Source: DASSNR01 sp036278935
GTDB taxonomy: Bacteria > Gemmatimonadota > Gemmatimonadetes > Gemmatimonadales > Gemmatimonadaceae
NCBI GenBank assembly: GCA_036278935.1
Contig: DASUKA010000090.1
Location: 1 to 64,000 of the forward strand
Direction: 5' to 3'
DNA length: 64,000 nt
In this document: piece by piece, positions 46,143-54,212 of the stretch
Position numbering within the stretch: position 1 is the first letter of the stretch
Layout of the letters: every line of letters begins with the position of its first letter
The notes under the pieces: model-generated
Told to the model about the DNA's origin: nothing
What the model saw: the letters and a program-made list of their open reading frames with translations, nothing else
Databases searched by the model: none
Translations under genes and position numbers: made by a program

Positions 46143-47584
46143 GCAACGCCTCCGAGCCCGGCCACGACCCGGCCGCCGCCCGCTCCGCCGAGGAGGCTGT
46201 GGTGCGGAGCTTCGATCGCATGCGCGACGTGCGCGCCGGCCCGGAGGGGCTCAACATCATCCTCTGGTCCGATCGAGAGCAGGCGTTGCGCGATGCGCGC
46301 GACGTGGACGCACGGGCCGCCTCGGGTACTGTGCCCGGCCCGCTGGCCGGCGTGCCGGTGGTGGTGAAGGACAACATCGCGACGCGCACGCTCCCCACCA
46401 CGTGCGGATCGAAAATGCTCGAGGGCTACGTGAGTCCGTACGAGGCCACCGTCGCGCGGCGCTTGCGAGAGGCGGGCGCGATCCTGGTGGCCAAGGCCAA
46501 CATGGACGAATTCGCGATGGGATCCTCCACCGAGTTCAGCGCCTATGGCCCCGCACGCAATCCACTCTGCCCGGCGCGCGTGCCGGGCGGGTCATCGGGT
46601 GGATCCGCCGCCGCCGTCGCGGCGGGGATCGTCCGCATCGCGCTGGGGTCGGAGACGGGCGGATCCGTTCGGCAGCCCGCGGCGTTCTGCGGTGTCGTGG
46701 GCGTGAAGCCCACGTACGGTCGCGTGAGCCGATACGGTCTGGTGGCCTTCGCCTCCTCGCTCGACCAGGTGGGTGTGCTGGGTGCCAGCGTGGACGATGC
46801 CGCTCTCGCCCTGGAGGTGATCGCCGGACACGATCCGCGCGATTCCACGAGCGCAACCGAGCCCGTGCCGCGCTACCAGGACGAAGCGCGCGGCGACATA
46901 CGCGAACTGGTCATCGGCGTGCCGACCGAATACTTCCCGGACTCGCTCAACGCGGACATTCGCGCCCGGTGTGAGCGGGCGCTCGACGCATTCAAGCGGC
47001 TCGGCGCTCGCGTGCGCGAGGTCTCGCTCCCGCACACGGCACTGGCCATTCCGGTCTACTACATCATTGCGCCGGCGGAGGCGTCTTCGAATCTCGCGCG
47101 ATTCGATGGCGTGCGGTATGGCATACGCATGAACGGTGACGGCGGGGGGCTGCGCGAGATGTACGAGCAGACGCGCGCGCGCGGCTTCGGGCCTGAGGTG
47201 ACGCGCCGCATTCTCCTCGGCACCTACGTACTCTCTGCCGGCTACTACGACGCGTATTACCGGAAGGCCCAGGAGGTGCGCACTCTCATCGCCACGGACT
47301 TCCATGACGTCTTTGATGATGAGGTGGACCTGCTGTTCACGCCCACCACACCGACCACGGCCTTCGAGCTCGGCGCCAGGGCGGAGCCCTACGAGATGTA
47401 TCTCAACGATATCTTCACGGCGACGGTGAACCTGGCGGGCGTGCCCGCCATCTCTCTCCCGATCGGGCGCGTGGATGGACTGCCGGTGGGCGGGCAGCTT
47501 ATCGCCTCGCACTTCAATGAGGAGCGGATGTTCCGGGCTGCCTATGCGCTGGAGCGCGTCCTTGGCGAGGAGGCGCGCCAGTGA
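46139..47584 (+). CDS. gatA: aspartyl/glutamyl-tRNA amidotransferase subunit A
   Basis: A 481-residue amidase-signature protein that releases ammonia from glutamine. The catalytic triad is Lys77 (VVVKDNIAT), Ser152 (PGGSSGGSAAAVAAG) and Ser176 (GSETGGSVRQPA). ATG 46139 overlaps the gatC stop and its own stop overlaps gatB (GTGA), giving strict gatCAB order. The length is normal. Confidence 0.97.
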   Translation: MSNASEPGHDPAAARSAEEAVVRSFDRMRDVRAGPEGLNIILWSDREQALRDARDVDARAASGTVPGPLAGVPVVVKDNIATRTLPTTCGSKMLEGYVSPYEATVARRLREAGAILVAKANMDEFAMGSSTEFSAYGPARNPLCPARVPGGSSGGSAAAVAAGIVRIALGSETGGSVRQPAAFCGVVGVKPTYGRVSRYGLVAFASSLDQVGVLGASVDDAALALEVIAGHDPRDSTSATEPVPRYQDEARGDIRELVIGVPTEYFPDSLNADIRARCERALDAFKRLGARVREVSLPHTALAIPVYYIIAPAEASSNLARFDGVRYGIRMNGDGGGLREMYEQTRARGFGPEVTRRILLGTYVLSAGYYDAYYRKAQEVRTLIATDFHDVFDDEVDLLFTPTTPTTAFELGARAEPYEMYLNDIFTATVNLAGVPAISLPIGRVDGLPVGGQLIASHFNEERMFRAAYALERVLGEEARQ

Positions 47585-49053
47585 CCGCGGCACCCGCGAC
47601 CGCTCAGCTCGCACAGCACTACGAGATGGTGGTCGGGCTCGAAGTGCACGCGCAGCTGCGCACCCACACCAAGACCTTCTGTCCCTGCTCGGCTGCGTAT
47701 GGCGACCCGCCGAACGCCAACACCTGCCCGGTGTGCCTCGCGCTGCCCGGCGCGCTGCCCGTGCTCAACCAGGAGGCGGTGCGACTGGCCGTCCGGGCGG
47801 CGCTGGCGCTCGGATGCACGGTGAACCCGGTCTCGGTCTTCGCGCGCAAAAACTACTTCTACCCCGATCTTCCGAAGGGCTATCAGATCACGCAATACGA
47901 TCAGCCGCTGGCGGAGCATGGACGGCTGCAGATCGGGCATGGCGTGGATGGAGCCCCGCGCAGCGTGGGGATCACGCGTGTGCACATGGAGGAGGACGCG
48001 GGCAAGTCGATCCACGATCGTGTTCCCGGCCACACGGCCATTGATCTCAACCGCGCCGGTATCCCGCTCATCGAGATCGTGAGCGAGCCGGACATGCGCG
48101 CCGCGGGTGAGGCTTCCGCATACCTCCGGTTGCTCAAGCAGATGCTCGAGTACACGGGTGTGAGCGACGTGAACATGGAGGAGGGGAGCCTTCGCGTCGA
48201 CGCGAACATCAGCGTTCGGCGCAGGGGGAATACCGGGTTCGGCACGAAGACCGAGATCAAGAACATGAACTCGTTCTCCGCCGTCGAGCGCGCGCTCGAG
48301 GCGGAGTTCGTGCGCCAGTGCATGGCGCTGGAGCATGGCGAGGAGGTCCAACAGCAGACCATGCTCTGGGATGGCGCGAAGGGGGAGGTCCGGCCGAGCC
48401 GGAGCAAGGAGGGGAGCCATGATTACCGCTACTTTCCGGAGCCTGATCTCCCTCCGCTCATTCTCGCGCCCAGTTGGATCGAGGGTGTCCGGGACGCACT
48501 CCCGGAGTTGCCGGCGGCCCGGCGCGAGCGTTTCAGCGCAACCTACGACGGGCTGAGCAGCTACGACATCGATGTGCTCACGGCGACATCAGCGTTGGCT
48601 GATTACTTCGAGGGCGTTGCGCGGCAGTCGGAAGATCCCAAGGCGGCGGCGAACTGGATCATGAGTGAGGTACTGGCCGAGCTCAACGCCGCGCACCTCG
48701 GCATCGAGGACTTTCGCGTGCGCCCCGCGGACCTGGCCGCCCTCCTCGTGCTCGTACGCAACGGGGTACTCAGCCACTCGGCGGCCAAGCAGGTCTTTGG
48801 CGTGATGGTGACATCCGGAGACCCACCGCGGCAGATCGCCGAGCGCGAGGGGCTCGTGCAGGAGCGGAGCGCCGATACGCTCGCGCAATGGGTGAGCGAG
48901 GTGCTCGCCGAACATCCGGCGGAAGCCGAGCGCTTCAAGGCTGGTGAGAAGAAGCTCCTCGGCGTACTGGTGGGATTCGTGATGCGGAAGTCCGGAGGAC
49001 GCGCCGATCCACGCCGCGTGAATCAGCTCCTGTCGGAGCTGGGGGGCGGGTAG
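47581..49053 (+). CDS. gatB: aspartyl/glutamyl-tRNA amidotransferase subunit B
   Basis: A 490-residue GatB, the kinase/transamidase subunit that activates misacylated tRNA. Signature segments are VGLEVHAQLRTHTKTFC, the zinc Cys set around FCPCSAAYGDPPNANTCPVC, and YFYPDLPKGYQITQYDQP. A C-terminal YqeY-like tRNA-binding domain ends NQLLSELGGG. GTG 47581 overlaps gatA. Its last 31 bases overlap the end of the convergent phospholipase-like gene. Confidence 0.97.
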   Translation: MTAAPATAQLAQHYEMVVGLEVHAQLRTHTKTFCPCSAAYGDPPNANTCPVCLALPGALPVLNQEAVRLAVRAALALGCTVNPVSVFARKNYFYPDLPKGYQITQYDQPLAEHGRLQIGHGVDGAPRSVGITRVHMEEDAGKSIHDRVPGHTAIDLNRAGIPLIEIVSEPDMRAAGEASAYLRLLKQMLEYTGVSDVNMEEGSLRVDANISVRRRGNTGFGTKTEIKNMNSFSAVERALEAEFVRQCMALEHGEEVQQQTMLWDGAKGEVRPSRSKEGSHDYRYFPEPDLPPLILAPSWIEGVRDALPELPAARRERFSATYDGLSSYDIDVLTATSALADYFEGVARQSEDPKAAANWIMSEVLAELNAAHLGIEDFRVRPADLAALLVLVRNGVLSHSAAKQVFGVMVTSGDPPRQIAEREGLVQERSADTLAQWVSEVLAEHPAEAERFKAGEKKLLGVLVGFVMRKSGGRADPRRVNQLLSELGGG

Positions 49054-50030
49054 AGCGGCTCGGAGAGCTCCGCGGCATAGCGCAGCGTGGACTCCGGCAT
49101 CGCGAAGCGGCGGCCTGCTTCCTCCGCGACGTGGATGGCCATCCCGCTCCGGCGCGCGGCGCGGCGCACACGCTTGGCCTGGCTCAGCGCCTTGTCGCCG
49201 GACGGGTCGAGCGCGAACGGCTCCGATGCATCCACGCGGCGGAGAAAGTCCAGGATGTAGTCGTACGAGCGCTCCATGTACCGGCCCACGTCCGTACTCG
49301 CCAGGTCCCGCCGGCTATTGTCCGCGGCGAGCTGGAAGACACGCTGCCACGATTCCGTGTCAGTCACATAGACCATCCCGCGGAAGATGCGGCGGTTGGT
49401 TCGCGTGCTGAAGATGGTAGGGCTCAGGATGCGGTCCAGATGTTCATCCGCCCCGGCGTGATCGAGCAGCACGATCTCCCGCGCTCGGCGGCTGAAGCCC
49501 GCTCCCAGGTGCGTCTCAAAGCGGCTCTCCCAGTAGCTGTGCCCTAATCCGGAGAGCAGCGCACTGATGGCCAGGTAGCGCGGGACGAAGTAGTTGTGCG
49601 CCACGGCATCGGCTGCCAGGTGAGACAGGTAGCCAAGCCCGAAGGCGCGCAGACGTTCATCCTGCGCCTGTTCGTAGATCTCCAGCCCCACGTGCCAGGA
49701 GTGGCAGTGCCGGCCGACCGGCGCGTATTTCTTGGCGATGCTCGTGTCCGCGGCGACGGATCCGTACAGGAACTCATGCGGAAACGCGGAGAGGAGCGCC
49801 GCCACCTGGCCGGGCAGGAGGCTGAGAGAGCGCAGCACGGCCTCGCCGAGAAAGATGTGGGTGCCGGGCGTCCATGCATGGGCCGTCCCGGGCACCAGCA
49901 CGATCGCGGCGAGCGCGATGATGCAGGCAACGGCGCCGTGCGCTCCCCATCGCCGCAGCCGGGGGGCGCCGGCGAGACAGTCGCGTTCCACCGTCGCCTC
50001 TTCGGCGGTCCGTCCGGCGTGGGCCCGCAT
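49023..50030 (-). CDS. zinc-dependent phospholipase C family protein
   Basis: A 335-residue exported protein. A hydrophobic segment (AVACIIALAAIVLVPGTAHA) precedes a mature start AWTPGTHIFLGEAVL; an N-terminal Trp as metal ligand is typical of the phospholipase C/S1-P1 nuclease fold. Other likely ligands are in SWHVGLEIYEQ and GYLSHLAADAVAHNYFVPRY. Enzymes of this fold cleave phospholipids or nucleic acids; the substrate is not known. The first residues before the signal are uncertain. It is separated by 13 bp from the upstream minus-strand gene. Confidence 0.82.
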   Translation of the reverse strand: MRAHAGRTAEEATVERDCLAGAPRLRRWGAHGAVACIIALAAIVLVPGTAHAWTPGTHIFLGEAVLRSLSLLPGQVAALLSAFPHEFLYGSVAADTSIAKKYAPVGRHCHSWHVGLEIYEQAQDERLRAFGLGYLSHLAADAVAHNYFVPRYLAISALLSGLGHSYWESRFETHLGAGFSRRAREIVLLDHAGADEHLDRILSPTIFSTRTNRRIFRGMVYVTDTESWQRVFQLAADNSRRDLASTDVGRYMERSYDYILDFLRRVDASEPFALDPSGDKALSQAKRVRRAARRSGMAIHVAEEAGRRFAMPESTLRYAAELSEPLYPPPSSDRS

Positions 50031-50043
50031 CCAGACTGTCGCG

Positions 50044-50448
50044 CTAGACGCCCAGACGCTTCCGTTGCCGTCGGATCGCCTTGCGGAGATCCTTGATCTC
50101 CTCGGCCACTACATCGTCGATGGCCTCGCGCGCTGCCGCGAGATGCGCGCCCAACGACTCGCCGATGTCCTCGAGGGGAAGACGGTCCAGCAACTCCGCG
50201 GCGCGCTTGGGCGCGTCTCGACGATATCGCGCGGCGGTACGCTTGGCATTGCGCAGTACGCGCACGCCAGGCGAGGGCTGAACGGCCGGGCGCAGGAGCA
50301 TCGCGATCCCGGCACCGGCCAACGCGCCCAGCGCGACCGCAGCCAACACCTCATATCCCGGGTGCATCTCCGGGTCGTCGGCTCCTGCGGCGGATGCGCG
50401 GCGCTCGCTCATCCGCTCCTGCGGGGGTTCCGATGTCGTGACCATCAT
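50044..50448 (-). CDS. YtxH-like small membrane protein
   Basis: A 134-residue protein. One hydrophobic segment (VLAAVALGALAGAGIAMLLRP, about 32-52) is followed by a basic helical tail (VRVLRNAKRTAARYRRDAPK to KDLRKAIRRQRKRLGV), as in YtxH/gas-vesicle-like stress proteins. ATG 50448 (a second ATG follows directly) has AGGAGGACG immediately upstream and decides the start. It overlaps the upstream gene by 98 bp in another frame. The role is unknown. Confidence 0.7.
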   Translation of the reverse strand: MMVTTSEPPQERMSERRASAAGADDPEMHPGYEVLAAVALGALAGAGIAMLLRPAVQPSPGVRVLRNAKRTAARYRRDAPKRAAELLDRLPLEDIGESLGAHLAAAREAIDDVVAEEIKDLRKAIRRQRKRLGV

Positions 50449-50974
50449 CGTCCTCCTCGTCGTCGTCATAGTCTGCAAGGTCGTCCACGTCATCATCATC
50501 GTCCACGTCATCATCGAGGCCTAATGCGTCCACGGCCTCGTCGCCGAGCGAGCCGGCGACGACACGGACGGCCCTGATCGTCGCCGCCGCCGATACGAAC
50601 GCGTCCTCGGCCTCGTTCTGCACCACCTGCAGCAACGCGTTCAACTCCTTGATGCGCCGCTCCGCCCCAGCCAGTGCATCCGTTACTCCCGAATTGGCGG
50701 CGGTGATGGTGCGGCTGACCTTCTCCACATCCGTTCGCAGCACCGTGCTGATACGATCCACATTGTCGGTAATGGAGCGGAGGCGTTCCGGCATCGGCGC
50801 AAGATCGCGCGAGAGCTTCGCCACCGTCCCCCGCAACTCCGCCACCGCCCGCCGAAGGCCCGCCGCCGCGCCCGCGAGCAATGCGAGAACGGCGACCAAC
50901 GACACGGCGATCACCACGCTGGAAATCCCCGTCATCTGGGCGGCCCAGTCTGGCGCCAGCATGCCGAGGAGCAT
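50351..50974 (-). CDS. DUF948-like membrane protein with acidic tail
   Basis: About 207 residues (start uncertain; GTG 51043 and ATG 51019 are in frame upstream). A transmembrane helix (ISSVVIAVSLVAVLALLAGA) precedes a long coiled-coil region (AVAELRGTVAKLSRDLAPMP, VDRISTVLRTDVEKVSRTIT), the pattern of DUF948 general-stress proteins. The C-terminus is a run of Asp and Glu (DDDVDDDDDVDDLADYDDDE) encoded by GAT/GAC repeats, then a basic tail. This tail overlaps the next gene, whose own ribosome-binding site lies inside it. Confidence 0.65.
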   Translation of the reverse strand: MLLGMLAPDWAAQMTGISSVVIAVSLVAVLALLAGAAAGLRRAVAELRGTVAKLSRDLAPMPERLRSITDNVDRISTVLRTDVEKVSRTITAANSGVTDALAGAERRIKELNALLQVVQNEAEDAFVSAAATIRAVRVVAGSLGDEAVDALGLDDDVDDDDDVDDLADYDDDEEDDDGHDIGTPAGADERAPRIRRRSRRPGDAPGI

Positions 50975-51128
50975 CGCCTGTGCATGCCCTGACGATGCCG
51001 TCGGAGCCGCGTGCGCCATGGTACGAAGCACGATGGCAATCACGGGCGCACCATCCGCCCCGCAGGCCCGACGCGCCGCGGACCAGCGCCTCTTGGGCGT
51101 GCAAGGATAGCGCCAACTCGCGCGTCCG

Positions 51129-51485
51129 TCACTCTCTCTCCTCTTCGGACTCCAGTTCGGGTGCCAGCCCCACCACGCGGGAGACCGGCATCACGAAGAC
51201 GATCCCGGCGCCAGGTGCATCGAGCGTACCGCACACCTCCTGAATCAGGGCGATGGCCGCGTCCACTTTCCCATCGTCGATCACGCTGAACAGCGTCTGA
51301 TTCGTGGGTCGCGAGCGCGCGGTCAACGAACGCAGGCCCGCAAAGATGGGTACGTCGTGGCTCAACACGCGCCCCATTCCCTCGCTATTCACAACAGTCG
51401 CCCCCGTAATGCCCAACTCGACGAATCCAGCAAGGATGTCGTCGAGTCGCTCTTCGTGGTTGATGACGGCAATGAGAAGTTGCAT
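51129..51485 (-). CDS. PII-like nitrogen-regulatory family protein
   Basis: A 118-residue ferredoxin-like PII-type protein (MQLLIAVINHEERLDDILAG, ITGATVVNSEGMGRVLSHDV, NQTLFSVIDDGKVDAAIALI). The segment at the T-loop position is short and lacks the Tyr modified in classical GlnB, so it is a PII-like protein, not GlnB/GlnK. Such proteins sense nucleotides or small ligands. ATG 51485 is the family start; the longer frame to 51728 crosses the promoter. It is divergent from murA. Confidence 0.78.
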   Translation of the reverse strand: MQLLIAVINHEERLDDILAGFVELGITGATVVNSEGMGRVLSHDVPIFAGLRSLTARSRPTNQTLFSVIDDGKVDAAIALIQEVCGTLDAPGAGIVFVMPVSRVVGLAPELESEEERE

Positions 51486-51518
51486 GCGGCTCACTGAACG
51501 GTAGGGCGCAAGAGGGGT

Positions 51519-51547
51519 AGCGTACGTGGCTCGTCCAGTGCTGTCAA
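51519..51547 (-). promoter_or_regulatory. promoter of PII-like gene
   Basis: Minus strand: TTGACA (51547-51542), 17-bp spacer, TACGCT (51524-51519), about 35 bp upstream of ATG 51485. Confidence 0.7.
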
Positions 51548-51559
51548 GCGCGGAACGGG

Positions 51560-51589
51560 TTGACTTGGCCACGCCGCTCAAGGCATCCT
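51560..51589 (+). promoter_or_regulatory. possible promoter of murA-pgeF
   Basis: TTGACT (51560-51565) and CATCCT (51584-51589) with an 18-bp spacer. The -35 box is good, the -10 box poor. It lies 30 bp before the murA ATG. Confidence 0.4.
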
Positions 51590-51618
51590 TCGCGCCAGTC
51601 CCTTCCATCACCCCTCGC

Positions 51619-52914
51619 ATGGCCGCTCCGCAATTCATCGTCGACGGCGGGCACACGCTCGCCGGCTCCATCCATCCCGCTGGCAATAAGAACGCCGCCC
51701 TGCCGATCATCGCGGCCACCCTGCTCACCGATCAGCCCGTGACGCTGGAGCACGTGCCGCGCATCCGCGATGTGGAGACGCTGGTCGAGCTGGTGCGTAC
51801 GCTGGGCGTCACGGCCGACTGGACGTCGCGGAACACGCTCGTCGTGCATGCACGCCAGATCTCCGACGACGCGCTCGATCCCCAGCTCTGCGCACGCATT
51901 CGAGCGTCGATTCTCCTGGCTGGTCCGCTCCTCGCGCGACGCGGGGAGGTGACGCTCCCCCCGCCCGGCGGCGACGTGATCGGCCGGCGGCGCGTCGACA
52001 CGCACTTTCTGGCGCTCGAGCAACTTGGCGCCGACTGCACCGTGAATGGAGACTTCACGCTGCGCGCCACGGCGCTCCGCGGTGCTGATGTGTTTCTGGA
52101 TGAGCCCAGCGTCACGGCCACGGAAAACGCGCTCATGGCGGCCGCCGCCGCCACGGGAACTACCGTGCTTCGGAACGCCGCCAGCGAGCCGCACGTCCAG
52201 GACCTCGCGCGTTTCCTGGTGGCGCTGGGCTCGCGCATCGAAGGCATCGGCACGAACTGTCTCACCATCCACGGCGACCGCCCGCTTGGTGGCACCACCT
52301 ACCGCATCGGTCCCGATCATATCGAGGTCGGCTCATTCATCGGTCTCGCCGCCGTCACCGGCTCCGCGCTGCGCATCTGCCAGGCCGGTGTCGAGCATCT
52401 CCGCTCCGTCCTGATGGGCTTTGCCCGTCTTGGCATCGTCTGCGAGACCGAGGGCGATGACCTGCTCGTGTCGGCCGAACAGAGCCGCCAGATCCGCAGC
52501 GACCTCGGCGGACACGTTCCCAAGCTGGAGGACCAGCCGTGGCCCGCCTTCCCGGCGGACCTCATGTCCATCGCCATCGTGACCGCCACCCAGTGCAACG
52601 GACTCATCCTGATGCACGAGAAGATGTTCGAGTCGCGCATGTTCTTCGTGGATAAGCTCGTGGGCATGGGGGCGCGAATCGTATTGTGTGATCCGCATCG
52701 TGCGCTCGTCTCCGGACCCTCGCGGCTGCGCGGCGCCACGGTCGAATCCCCGGATATCCGCGCCGGCATGGCCATCCTCCTTGCCGCCCTCTGTGCCGAC
52801 GGCACCAGCACCATCAACAACATCGGCCAGATCGAGCGTGGGTATGAGCGGATCGATGAGCGTCTCCGCGCGCTCGGCGCGCAGATCACGCGCGTGGAGG
52901 GGAACAGCAGGTAG
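51619..52914 (+). CDS. murA: UDP-N-acetylglucosamine 1-carboxyvinyltransferase, Asp active-site variant
   Basis: A 431-residue MurA, adding enolpyruvate from PEP to UDP-GlcNAc as the first committed step of peptidoglycan synthesis. Motifs are PAGNKNAALPIIAATLL (20-36), the UDP-GlcNAc site, and EPSVTATENALMAAAAATG. The active-site loop reads PPPGGDVIGRRRVDTH: position 119 is Asp where most MurA have Cys. That Cys is the residue alkylated by fosfomycin, and natural Asp variants (Mycobacterium, Chlamydia, Borrelia) are active but resistant. ATG 51619 fits the family. The next gene pgeF follows after 1 bp. Confidence 0.95.
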   Translation: MAAPQFIVDGGHTLAGSIHPAGNKNAALPIIAATLLTDQPVTLEHVPRIRDVETLVELVRTLGVTADWTSRNTLVVHARQISDDALDPQLCARIRASILLAGPLLARRGEVTLPPPGGDVIGRRRVDTHFLALEQLGADCTVNGDFTLRATALRGADVFLDEPSVTATENALMAAAAATGTTVLRNAASEPHVQDLARFLVALGSRIEGIGTNCLTIHGDRPLGGTTYRIGPDHIEVGSFIGLAAVTGSALRICQAGVEHLRSVLMGFARLGIVCETEGDDLLVSAEQSRQIRSDLGGHVPKLEDQPWPAFPADLMSIAIVTATQCNGLILMHEKMFESRMFFVDKLVGMGARIVLCDPHRALVSGPSRLRGATVESPDIRAGMAILLAALCADGTSTINNIGQIERGYERIDERLRALGAQITRVEGNSR

Positions 52915-52915
52915 C

Positions 52916-53611
52916 ATGCTCCCCGATCGGGAAGCGGTGCCTGACTTTGCGGCGCTCGGAGTAGAGGCGTTCACGACCACCCGGGATGCCGGCAGCTTCA
53001 ACACCGGCACGCCTGCGCCTGTCGCGGAGGTGATAGGGCGCTGGTATTCCCTCGTCGACGCATTGACCGACCTGGTGCCGCGCGTGGCGACGGCCCGGCA
53101 GGTGCACGGCACTCGAATCATCGTCCACGAAGCCGCGTGGGAGGGATGGTTGCGCGTGCCCTCGGCCGACGGGCAGGTGGCACCCGCACGCGGTACCGCG
53201 TTGACCATCACTGTGGCGGACTGCGTCCCCGTCTTCATTGCCCACCCGTCAGGCGCTGTTGCGCTACTGCACTCCGGCTGGCGCGGTACCGCGGCGGGCA
53301 TCCTCGACCGGGGCGTGCAACTGCTCATGCGCCATGGCTATGCCACCGGCGAGTTGATCATCCATCTCGGCCCCGCCGTCTGTGGCGACTGCTACGAGGT
53401 GAGCCCCGAGGTCTATGGGCAGCTCACCGGCCGGAGTGTCGCGGCACCTACGCACGCGGACCTGCGCGCGCTCCTTGCGGCCAGGGCGCAGGCGCTTGGT
53501 GTGCGGCACATCACCACGAGCCCGCTCTGCACGCGCTGCCACAATGATCGCTTCTACTCCCACCGCGCCGGTGACACCGGCCGGCAGGTGGCGGTCATCG
53601 CCGCGCCTTGA
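52916..53611 (+). CDS. pgeF: peptidoglycan editing factor PgeF (YfiH, laccase-domain purine nucleoside phosphorylase-like)
   Basis: A 231-residue Cu/Zn laccase-domain protein. Conserved signatures are TARQVHGTRI, TVADCVPVFI, LHSGWRGTAAGI, GPAVCGDCYEV and CTRCHNDRFYSHR, supplying the His and Cys metal ligands. In E. coli PgeF (YfiH) removes UDP-MurNAc-L-Ser errors; related proteins act on adenosine. Pairing with murA fits the peptidoglycan role. ATG 52916 has AGCAGG upstream, one base after murA. The stop lies within the rimP promoter region. Confidence 0.93.
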   Translation: MLPDREAVPDFAALGVEAFTTTRDAGSFNTGTPAPVAEVIGRWYSLVDALTDLVPRVATARQVHGTRIIVHEAAWEGWLRVPSADGQVAPARGTALTITVADCVPVFIAHPSGAVALLHSGWRGTAAGILDRGVQLLMRHGYATGELIIHLGPAVCGDCYEVSPEVYGQLTGRSVAAPTHADLRALLAARAQALGVRHITTSPLCTRCHNDRFYSHRAGDTGRQVAVIAAP

Positions 53612-53636
53612 CTCTCCATAAGTTCAAGTCTAAATT
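53608..53636 (+). promoter_or_regulatory. promoter of rimP-nusA-infB operon
   Basis: TTGACT (53608-53613), 17-bp spacer, TAAATT (53631-53636). The -35 box overlaps the pgeF stop. A transcript starting near 53643 would carry an 80-base leader. Confidence 0.7.
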
Positions 53637-53647
53637 ACACATCGGTT

Positions 53648-53702
53648 GCCCAAGGCGATTTGCCATGGGCGGAAATGTGGGGATGGCCGCCCCACATTTT
53701 TT
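53648..53702 (+). promoter_or_regulatory. rimP leader: tandem hairpins with intrinsic terminator (attenuator)
   Basis: The first hairpin pairs gcccaaggc (53648-53656) with gccatgggc (53662-53670), one mismatch. Directly after it, aaatgtgggg (53673-53682) pairs with 53690-53699 (10 bp, 7-base loop), followed by a T-run (53697-53702). This is a classic intrinsic terminator, placed between promoter and rimP ATG. It could also end pgeF read-through. An attenuator role is inferred from position; NusA autoregulation of this operon is known from E. coli. Confidence 0.75.
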
Positions 53703-53725
53703 GTTATTATGGATCGCGATGCCGC

Positions 53726-54184
53726 ATGAACGAGACGCTGGAAACACTTGTGACCACGACACTTGGCCCGCTCGGGTTCGACCTGGTGGAGCTTCGCGCC
53801 GGCGGATCGCGCTCCAGGCCGTCGCTGCAGGTGCGTATGGAGCGGCAGAGTGGCGAACCGGTTACGGTGGATGATTGTGCACGCGCGTCTCGTGCGTTGG
53901 ACGCGCGACTGCGTGAGGAAGGGGAGGCGGCGGAGCAGTACACGCTCGAGGTCTCTTCTCCCGGCGTGGAGCGGCCCCTGCGCAGCGCGGCTGAATGGCG
54001 GCGATTTACGGGGCAGCGTGCCGTCGTGCTCAGCCCCGTGCTGGGTGGGCGAGAAGAAGTGGAGATCGTTGAGGTCGAAGGGAGCCCCGGTGCCGAGGTG
54101 ATCCACGTGCGAACACCACGGGGCGATGAGCCGCGCATCCCGCTGGCCGAGATTCGTGAGGCCCGGCTGGCCTTTCACTGGTAA
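53726..54184 (+). CDS. rimP: ribosome maturation factor RimP
   Basis: A 152-residue RimP, needed for 30S maturation. Signatures are GFDLVELRAGGSRSRPSLQV and VDDCARASRALDARL, then the YTLEVSSPGVERPLR motif (about 72-87). ATG 53726 fits the family; the open frame further up runs through the leader terminator. It is first in rimP-nusA-ylxQ-infB-rbfA-truB-ribF and lies behind the structured leader. Confidence 0.95.
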   Translation: MNETLETLVTTTLGPLGFDLVELRAGGSRSRPSLQVRMERQSGEPVTVDDCARASRALDARLREEGEAAEQYTLEVSSPGVERPLRSAAEWRRFTGQRAVVLSPVLGGREEVEIVEVEGSPGAEVIHVRTPRGDEPRIPLAEIREARLAFHW

Positions 54185-54212
54185 GGGACGGACAGAGGAT
54201 ACGGAGTGATCG

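Noticed and set aside
51619..52914. Acquired resistance gene
   Set aside because: murA matches its neighbours in base use and is paired with pgeF, so the Asp residue is best read as a native variant.
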